This document shows, piece by piece, positions 6,806 through 11,824 of a stretch of 11,824 nucleotides of DNA. The stretch's first letter is position 1. Each line of letters opens with the position of its first letter. The notes beneath the pieces were generated by a model. The model was not told the DNA's origin. It did not search any database and saw only the letters and a list, made by a program, of their open reading frames with translations. The stretch comes from DASTGO01 sp035719045 (GTDB taxonomy: Bacteria; Actinomycetota; Actinomycetes; Actinomycetales; Kineosporiaceae), in contig DASTGO010000191.1 of assembly GCA_035719045.1 (NCBI GenBank), positions 1-11,824 of the forward strand, read 5' to 3'. A program made the translations under genes and the position numbers.

Positions 6806-9800
6806 ATGCTGGGCAAGTTCACACGCTGGCTGTTGACACCGGTGCTGGCGGTGCCACTGGTATTCCTGGTGGCCAACAGTGCCAGTGCGGCCATCACGTC
6901 CAACCAGACGGGCACGGACAACGGGTACTACTACTCGTTCTGGACCGAAGGCAGTGGACAGGCGTCGATGACCCTGGGTGCTGGCGGTAACTACAGCACC
7001 ACGTGGAGTAACGCCGGGAACTTCGTCACGGGCAAGGGCTGGAACCCGGGTGGCGCCAAGACGGTGACCTACTCGGGTTCGTTCAACCCGTCGGGCAATG
7101 CGTACCTCGCGTTGTACGGGTGGACGAAGAATCCGCTGGTGGAGTACTACATCGTGGAGAACTGGGGGACGTACCGGCCGACGGGCACGTTCAAGGGCAC
7201 GGTGACCAGTGACGGCGGCACCTACGACATCTACGAGACGCAGCGGGTGAACGCGCCGTCGATCGTCGGGACAGCCACGTTCAACCAGTACTGGAGCGTC
7301 CGGCAGACGCCGCGGACCGGCGGCACGATCACGGTCGGCAACCACTTCAATGCGTGGGCGAGCAAGGGGATGAACCTGGGCTCGCACGACTACATGATCA
7401 TGGCCACGGAGGGCTACCACAGCAGCGGTAGCTCCAACATCACGGTGTCCGAGGGGAGCGGGGCTCCTGCACCCGCCCCGAGCACATCGGCTCCGGCCTC
7501 CACGCCCCCGGCAGCGTCCCAGCCCCCGGCCTCATCCCCGGCGGCGTCGACCCCTGCGTCCGGTGGGCCCGCGGCGGCGACCCTGGGCGAGGCGGCGGCT
7601 CGCAGTGGCCGGTACTTCGGGACGGCGATCGCTGCGGGAAGGCTGGGAGAGCCGGCGTACACGGCACTCGCCGGCCGTGAGTTCAACATGGTGACGCCTG
7701 AGAACGAAATGAAGCCGGACGCGACGGAGCCGCAGCAGAACCAGTTCAACTTCTCGGCCGGCGACCAGGTGTACAACTGGGCGATCCAGAACGGGAAGAA
7801 GGTCCGCGGTCACACCCTGGCGTGGCACTCGCAGCAGCCGGGATGGATGCAGTCGATGTCGGGCACGGCGTTGCGCAGCGCCATGAAGAACCACATCACC
7901 AAGGTGATGCAGCACTACGCGGGCAAGATCTCGTACTGGGACGTGGTGAACGAGGCGTATGCGGACGGCGGCGGCGGCCGCCGCCCGTCGAATCTGCAGT
8001 CGACGGGCAACGACTGGATCGAGGACGCGTTCAGGACCGCTCGCGCCGCGGACCCCGCAGCCAAGCTGTGCTACAACGACTACAACATCGAGCGGTGGTC
8101 GGACGCCAAGACCCAGGGTGTCTACGCCATGGTGAAGGACTTCAAGTCCCGTGGCGTCCCGATCGACTGCGTCGGCCTGCAGTCGCACATGAACTCGGCC
8201 AGCCCCTACAACAGCAGCTTCCGGACCACGCTGGAGAACTTCGCCGCGCTGGGCGTGGACGTGGCCCTGACCGAGCTGGACATCCAGGGCGCCTCGGCGC
8301 AGACGTACGCGGGCATGACGAACGACTGCCTCTCGGTGCCGCGCTGCGTCGGGATCACCACGTGGGGCGTCCGCGACAGCGATTCGTGGCGCTCCAATGA
8401 GACCCCGCTGCTGTTCGACGGCGCCGGGAACAAGAAGCCGGCCTACACCGCGGTGCTCGACGCGCTCAACTCCGCCGGTCCCGCCAGCCAGCCCGCTCCG
8501 CAGCCGCCGGTGACCACGCCGGCTGCGCCACCGGCGACTACCCAGCCGCCGGCGTCGGCAAGCGGGTGCAGGGCGACGTACACGCAGGTCGCGTCATGGC
8601 CCGGTGGGTTCCTGGGGAACGTGACAGTCACCAACACCGGCACGGCTGCGGTCCAGGGCTGGGGTGTCCAGTTGGCCCTCGGTGCTGGGCAGAGCCTGGT
8701 CAACGTCTGGAACGGGTCCGCGCAGGGCCGGAGCGGTTCCGTGACGGTCGGCAACGCGGCCTACAACGCCACGGTGCCGGCCGGCGGGTCGCAGTTGTTC
8801 GGGTTGGTCGCCAACGGCAGCGGCAACGTGACCGTCGCCGGTTGCACCACGGTCGGCGGTACCGGACCGGCGCCCCAGCCCAGCACCCCGGTGAACCCGT
8901 CGACCCCGCCTGCGACCACGTCGGTGCCGACGGTCACGACCCCGGTGGTGACCACCCCGGTGTCCTCGCCGTCGTCGACGGCGACGTGCTCGCTGCCCTC
9001 GAGTTACCGGTGGACCTCGACCGGGCCGCTGGCGGACCCGAAGTCGGGTTGGGTGGCGCTGAAGGACTTCACCAGCGTCATCTACAACGGCAAGCACCTG
9101 GTCTATGCCACCAACCACAACGGCTCGGCCTACGGCTCGATGGGCTTCGGGCTGTTCAGCAACTGGTCGGACATGGCCACAGCTCCGCAGACCGGGATGA
9201 GCCAGGGTTCGGTCGCTCCGACCCTGTTCTACTTCGCGCCCAAGAAGATCTGGGTGCTGGCCTACCAGTGGGGTGCCACCCCCTTCTCCTACCGCACCTC
9301 CACCGACCCGACCAACCCCAACGGCTGGTCCGCCGCGCAACCGCTGTTCTCGGGCAGCATCGGTGGATCAGGCACCGGCCCGATCGACCAGACCGTGATC
9401 GGTGACGACCAGAACATGTACCTGTTCTTCGCCGGGGACAACGGGAAGATCTACCGGGCGAGCATGCCGATCGGGAACTTCCCCGGCAACTTCGGGTCGG
9501 CCTCGACCGAGATCATGAGCGACAGCACCGCCAACCTGTTCGAAGCCGTCCAGGTCTACAAGGTCGCCGGCAAGAACCAGTACCTGATGATCGTCGAGGC
9601 GATGGGCGCCGGCGGACGCTACTTCCGGTCCTTCACCGCCAGCAGCCTCAACGGCACCTGGACCCCCCAGGCCGCCACCGAGGCCAACCCCTTCGCAGGC
9701 AAGGCCAACAGCGGCGCCACCTGGACCAACGACATCAGCCACGGCGACCTGGTCCGGGCCAACCCCGACCAGACCATGACCATCGACCCCTGCAACCTGC

Positions 9801-9889
9801 AACTGCTCTACCAGGGCCGCGCCACCAACTCCGGCGGCGACTACAACACGCTGCCCTACCGCCCCGCGGTCCTCACCCTGCAACACTGA
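6806..9889 (+). CDS. Secreted multidomain xylanase/arabinofuranosidase (GH11-GH10-CBM2-GH62)
   Basis: 1027 residues. Sec signal peptide 1-28 (basic start, hydrophobic core, cleavage after N-S-A-S-A). GH11 xylanase about 30-216: nucleophile Glu113 in P-L-V-E-Y-Y-I-V-E, acid/base Glu202 in M-A-T-E-G-Y-H-S-S-G. Pro/Ser/Thr/Ala linker 217-257. GH10 xylanase about 258-556: acid/base Glu383 in W-D-V-V-N-E-A, nucleophile Glu490 in A-L-T-E-L-D-I-Q. Linker 557-586. CBM2 about 587-683, bounded by Cys588 and Cys680. Linker 684-727. GH62 alpha-L-arabinofuranosidase about 728-1027: expected general base Asp754 (L-K-D-F-T), pKa-modulating Asp861 (G-P-I-D-Q-T) and general acid Glu913 (L-F-E-A-V), with Cys728 and Cys996 positioned for the usual disulfide. 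All domains look full length. It should act outside the cell on arabinoxylan, cutting the backbone and removing arabinose. It is a single-gene unit with its own RBS and terminator. Family calls are from visible motifs; activity is inferred. Confidence 0.95.
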   Translation: MLGKFTRWLLTPVLAVPLVFLVANSASAAITSNQTGTDNGYYYSFWTEGSGQASMTLGAGGNYSTTWSNAGNFVTGKGWNPGGAKTVTYSGSFNPSGNAYLALYGWTKNPLVEYYIVENWGTYRPTGTFKGTVTSDGGTYDIYETQRVNAPSIVGTATFNQYWSVRQTPRTGGTITVGNHFNAWASKGMNLGSHDYMIMATEGYHSSGSSNITVSEGSGAPAPAPSTSAPASTPPAASQPPASSPAASTPASGGPAAATLGEAAARSGRYFGTAIAAGRLGEPAYTALAGREFNMVTPENEMKPDATEPQQNQFNFSAGDQVYNWAIQNGKKVRGHTLAWHSQQPGWMQSMSGTALRSAMKNHITKVMQHYAGKISYWDVVNEAYADGGGGRRPSNLQSTGNDWIEDAFRTARAADPAAKLCYNDYNIERWSDAKTQGVYAMVKDFKSRGVPIDCVGLQSHMNSASPYNSSFRTTLENFAALGVDVALTELDIQGASAQTYAGMTNDCLSVPRCVGITTWGVRDSDSWRSNETPLLFDGAGNKKPAYTAVLDALNSAGPASQPAPQPPVTTPAAPPATTQPPASASGCRATYTQVASWPGGFLGNVTVTNTGTAAVQGWGVQLALGAGQSLVNVWNGSAQGRSGSVTVGNAAYNATVPAGGSQLFGLVANGSGNVTVAGCTTVGGTGPAPQPSTPVNPSTPPATTSVPTVTTPVVTTPVSSPSSTATCSLPSSYRWTSTGPLADPKSGWVALKDFTSVIYNGKHLVYATNHNGSAYGSMGFGLFSNWSDMATAPQTGMSQGSVAPTLFYFAPKKIWVLAYQWGATPFSYRTSTDPTNPNGWSAAQPLFSGSIGGSGTGPIDQTVIGDDQNMYLFFAGDNGKIYRASMPIGNFPGNFGSASTEIMSDSTANLFEAVQVYKVAGKNQYLMIVEAMGAGGRYFRSFTASSLNGTWTPQAATEANPFAGKANSGATWTNDISHGDLVRANPDQTMTIDPCNLQLLYQGRATNSGGDYNTLPYRPAVLTLQH

Positions 9890-9902
9890 CCGCATGACAC
9901 AC

Positions 9903-9921
9903 CCGGCCCGGACAGGGCCGG
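9903..9921 (+). terminator. First stem-loop after the xylanase gene
   Basis: CCGGCCC (9903-9909), loop GGACA, GGGCCGG (9915-9921): perfect 7-bp GC stem 13 bp after the stop codon. Probably acts together with the longer stem-loop that follows at once. Confidence 0.6.
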
Positions 9922-9922
9922 A

Positions 9923-9957
9923 ACGGGCGGGCTCGGTCCACGACCGAGCCCGCCCGT
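9923..9957 (+). terminator. Strong stem-loop terminator of the xylanase gene
   Basis: ACGGGCGGGCTCGGT (9923-9937), loop CCACG, ACCGAGCCCGCCCGT (9943-9957): a perfect 15-bp stem with a 5-base loop, 33 bp after the stop codon. No T-tract follows, as usual in high-GC actinobacteria. Confidence 0.85.
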
Positions 9958-10236
9958 GCCATGTCCACGACCACACCCGGCCTGGGAGGGTGCCGGGGTC
10001 ACCAGCAGCGAGGGTGGCCCGTGGGCGCCGGCGCGGAGCGCCGCACGATCCGGGTCGCGCCTGCCGACGGCAGCCTGTTTCCCCATTGCGGCGCAAGCAT
10101 TTCGGCTTCGCCGTGATAGCGGCTGTCTGGGCGGGGCAATCCATAACCAGCCAGGGATCTTCGTCCTGCTGAATGGCGTCCGTGGTCGCTCCGGCTCTGG
10201 GCCTGTCGGGCACGATAGGGGGGTGGGCGGAGCGGT
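9958..10236. other. 279-bp intergenic stretch between terminator and methyltransferase-like ORF
   Basis: No coding frame with recognisable content. Around 10075-10160 the base composition is noticeably less GC-rich than the neighbours, which may mark the left edge of transferred DNA, but no repeat of the tRNA-Gly core (left att copy) is present here. GGAG at 10229-10232 serves the next gene. Confidence 0.4.
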
Positions 10237-10860
10237 GTGGTCGGGGTTGGTGAGGCGTATCGGCGATCCTTTGCCGGCTTGTGCGCGGGAACGATCGACG
10301 CCCTGATCGCCGGCACGCAGGGGCCGGCGCACCTCCTACCTCACCTGCCCCTTCCGCGCGGTCACTTTGATGGCGTGACCGCCAACTTCGTGCTCAATCA
10401 CGTGCCGGACCCGCGGGTGGCAGCTCGTGAACTCGCCCGTGTCGTGCGGCTTGGTGGGTCGGTCGCGGCCACCGTGTGGACCGACCAGCCCACAGCGCAA
10501 GCGCAGTTGTTCTCCCAGGCTCTGGCCGCGGCTGACGCGGTTGCCGTCCCCGGGCTGTGTTCGGCGCCAGATCGCGACTTCGAACGTTCGGTTGACGGGC
10601 TGGCCGAGGTCCTGCGGCAGGCCGGACTCGTGCCGAGGGTCTGCCGCGAACTCGCGTGGGACTGGGATGTCTCGTGGGAGTCCCTGTGGGCTGGGATCGC
10701 CGCCGGGGTGGCCTCGATCGGCACCACCTACCTCGCGCAGACCGACACCGTCCGTCGCCGCGTCGAGAACGAGATGCGCCACATGGCCCACGCCCTCGAA
10801 GTCGACGGCTTGGTGCATCTGCCGAGCAAGGCCGCCTACGTCCTGGCCGAAAGGCCCTGA
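10237..10860 (+). pseudogene. Class I SAM methyltransferase-like ORF lacking the SAM-binding motif
   Basis: 207 residues from GTG 10237, the only start after the in-frame stop at 10216-10218. GGAG lies 4 nt upstream. The N-terminus E-A-Y-R-R-S-F-A-G-L-C-A-G-T-I-D-A-L matches the start of class I methyltransferases. H-F-D-G-V-T-A-N-F-V-L-N-H-V-P-D-P at about 43-59 and A-R-V-V-R-L-G-G-S-V-A-A-T-V-W at about 67-81 match motifs IV to VI. Between them, where about 60-70 residues with motif I (of the form L-D-V-G-C-G-T-G) are expected, only about 15 residues are present. The frame is kept through this apparent internal deletion. Without motif I it should not bind SAM normally, so it is probably a decayed gene, although an intact non-catalytic protein cannot be excluded. 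The C-terminal half looks complete. Confidence 0.65.
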
Positions 10861-10960
10861 CGTACGCCGCGTTCGCCAGCGCCGGCCCGTGGGCGGCATC
10901 CCCTCTCTGCCTTCCGTGACCGCGCCATCAGCGCCTTCCGCCTCAGCCCCCGTTGCCCTG

Positions 10961-11265
10961 ATGGGGGTTCGCGCCCACGGCCAGCACCTGGAATCAGCCG
11001 CCCCCGGCATGCCCCTGGAAGACCGCGCCGCCGACACCTGGGAACCCCTGATCGCCGTCGCCGACCTCGCCGGTGGCCCCTGGCCCGGCCGGGCCCGCGC
11101 CGCTGCCCTGGCGCTGACCGAGGCCAAGGAAGCCACCAGCGACCAACCCCTACGCACCGAAGACCTGCTCGACCGGCTGAAGGACGACCCCGAAGCCCTC
11201 TGGTCGACCTTGGCCGGCCGCGCCGACGGCCTCACCGCGATGAAGCTCGGCGCCCTGCTCAGAGT
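10961..11265 (+). pseudogene. DUF3631 replication/primase-type protein fragment
   Basis: The plus-strand frame from about ATG 10961 shows D-R-A-A-D-T-W-E-P-L-I-A-V-A-D-L-A-G-G (from 11021), then W-P-G-R-A-R-A-A-A-L-A-L, then T-E-D-L-L-D-R-L-K and L-T-A-M-K-L-G-A-L-L-R. These are in the order of the DUF3631 domain found at the C-terminus of helicase/primase-like proteins of actinobacterial integrative elements, plasmids and phages. The stretch between A-L-T-E-A-K-E and L-R-T-E-D-L is shorter than usual, the N-terminal part of the parent protein is absent, and the domain stops at about 11265, where sequence of an integrase begins in another frame. The open frame itself runs on to 11323 but the tail is out-of-frame integrase. 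No RBS precedes it. Remnant, not a working gene. Confidence 0.7.
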
Positions 11266-11523
11266 CTCCGGCACACAGGGAACACCGAGTCGGCGCAGAC
11301 CGGAGCCAGCACCAAGGGCCTGATGGTCCGCATGGGCCACGACAGCCCCCGAGCGGCACTGAAGTCCCAGTACGCCACCGCTCAGGCGGACAGGGCCATT
11401 GCCGGCGCTCTCGGCGCCGCTGTGCGGGCGCTGGAGAAGTCCGGCGACGGGACCACGCCGGGGGAGCGGAAGGGCGACGACGGCGACGACGGCGCCGCAG
11501 GGGTGCTCGCCAAGGTGAGCTAA
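11266..11523 (+). pseudogene. C-terminal fragment of a tyrosine recombinase (integrase)
   Basis: The frame reads L-R-H-T-G-N-T-E-S-A-Q-T-G-A-S-T-K-G-L-M, then V-R-M-G-H-D-S-P-R-A-A-L, ending at the TAA 11521-11523. This is the catalytic C-terminus of an actinobacterial phage/ICE-type tyrosine integrase: the Arg of the H-x-x-R box and the H of M-G-H-D-S are present. The nucleophile region is usually L-x-Y-Q-H-A-T; here it is L-K-S-Q-Y-A-T, so Ser replaces the expected Tyr and a Tyr sits two residues later. The N-terminal domain and most of the catalytic domain are missing. An ATG at 11323 would give only 66 residues. The acidic tail (G-D-D-G-D-D-G-A-A-G-V-L) is like that of related integrases. 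The gene ends just before an att-like site, the normal place for int. Confidence 0.85.
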
Positions 11524-11541
11524 TGGCACGTTCATGGCACG
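11523..11541. repeat. Left pair of 8-bp direct repeats (arm-type site candidate)
   Basis: ATGGCACG at 11523-11530 and again at 11534-11541, an 11-bp period close to one helical turn. The first copy overlaps the integrase stop codon. Position and spacing suit integrase arm-binding sites. Confidence 0.55.
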
Positions 11542-11563
11542 GAGCCTGCGTGCCGGAGTCTGA

Positions 11564-11608
11564 TCAGGCGGGGGGAAGGTGCCTATCGGGTGCCCAACCC
11601 CCGCCTGA
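11564..11608 (+). terminator. Stem-loop downstream of the integrase fragment
   Basis: TCAGGCGGGGG (11564-11574) pairs perfectly with CCCCCGCCTGA (11598-11608), giving an 11-bp stem around a 23-base loop, 40 bp after the integrase stop. It could end int transcription before the att site. The loop is larger than usual, so a role in DNA structure at att is an alternative. Confidence 0.5.
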
Positions 11609-11634
11609 CCTGCGGCGGAGCGCTGATGGAGCGG

Positions 11635-11678
11635 TGGAGCGGGTGACGGGAATCGAACCCGCATGACCAGCTTGGAAG
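11635..11678 (-). other. att core: 3' part of tRNA-Gly(TCC)
   Basis: On the minus strand this reads from the anticodon loop (CTTCCAA, anticodon TCC) through the 3' anticodon strand GCTGG, variable TCAT, T-arm GCGGG-TTCGATT-CCCGT, acceptor strand CACCCGC, discriminator T and CCA. The bases that should precede the loop (5' strand CCAGC, D-arm, 5' acceptor GCGGGTG) are absent; the DNA to the right does not fold as a tRNA. A fragment starting exactly at the anticodon loop is what tRNA-integrating elements carry as their attachment core. It is not a functional tRNA gene. Confidence 0.85.
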
Positions 11679-11779
11679 TTGACCTCGGGCGCATGCCTGC
11701 CGTCCAGGGACTCCTGTACCTGGTGATGAAAGACCGGTTGGTCCGTGAGTGACCGAGGGGACTCGGAGGTGACCGACGG

Positions 11780-11800
11780 ATCGGGCACACATCGGGCACA
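11780..11800. repeat. Right pair of 10-bp direct repeats (arm-type site candidate)
   Basis: ATCGGGCACA at 11780-11789 and 11791-11800, again with an 11-bp period, 101 bp beyond the tRNA core. They share GGCAC with the left pair. A further 8-bp direct repeat, GTGACCGA, is at 11749-11756 and 11769-11776. No gene is seen from 11679 to the window end. Confidence 0.55.
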
Positions 11801-11824
11801 AGCAGCTGATGCCCGGCCCCCTGC

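Noticed and set aside
7577..9889. Separate genes for GH10 and GH62
   Set aside because: The frame is continuous from the signal peptide to the end, linkers are typical Pro/Ser/Thr-rich, and no RBS or second signal peptide precedes either domain.
11635..11678. Complete functional tRNA-Gly gene
   Set aside because: Bases to the right do not supply the D-arm, 5' anticodon strand or 5' acceptor strand.
10336..11799. 487-codon minus-strand open frame over the element remnant
   Set aside because: Runs across the methyltransferase, DUF3631 and integrase remnants, all recognisable on the plus strand; no motif of its own.

Overview
The window is very GC-rich chromosomal DNA. It has GTG as well as ATG starts, GGAGG-type ribosome binding sites, stem-loop terminators without T-tracts, and protein families typical of Actinomycetota: a F420-type luciferase-like oxidoreductase, a PQQ-propeller lipoprotein, CBM2-linked xylanases and a DUF3631 fragment. 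The plant cell-wall enzyme suggests a soil- or litter-dwelling actinobacterium. I cannot fix the genus.

Left part (1-5250): the 3' end of a patatin-like protein; a small DUF1232/YkvA-type membrane protein on the minus strand; a LLM-class oxidoreductase; a secreted beta-propeller lipoprotein; then two minus-strand genes for single-pass membrane proteins of unknown function, one with a Ser/Gly/Asp/Trp repeat tail. A VOC-family gene follows at 5245-5667, and an array of four 20-bp tandem repeats runs over its stop codon. Apart from the two adjacent membrane-protein genes these look like independent units.

Centre (5668-9957): a SdpI-family membrane protein, a 443-bp gene-free leader region, and the most notable gene of the window. 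This is a single 1027-residue secreted protein with three complete glycoside hydrolase domains and one carbohydrate-binding module, in the order GH11 xylanase, GH10 xylanase, CBM2, GH62 arabinofuranosidase. All expected catalytic residues are visible. It should cut arabinoxylan backbones with two xylanase folds and remove arabinose side groups with the third domain. A two-hairpin terminator follows it.

Right part (9958-11824): a decayed integrative element. A methyltransferase-like ORF lacks its SAM-binding motif; a DUF3631 replication-protein fragment runs without a gap into the C-terminal fragment of a tyrosine integrase whose expected catalytic Tyr is Ser; and a 44-bp piece identical in form to the 3' half of tRNA-Gly(TCC) lies just beyond. 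Pairs of short direct repeats with an 11-bp period lie about 95-100 bp to each side of this tRNA piece, as in an attP site. Because the 5' half of the tRNA is not present, this looks like an undivided attP or a junction between two elements rather than a normal attL or attR.
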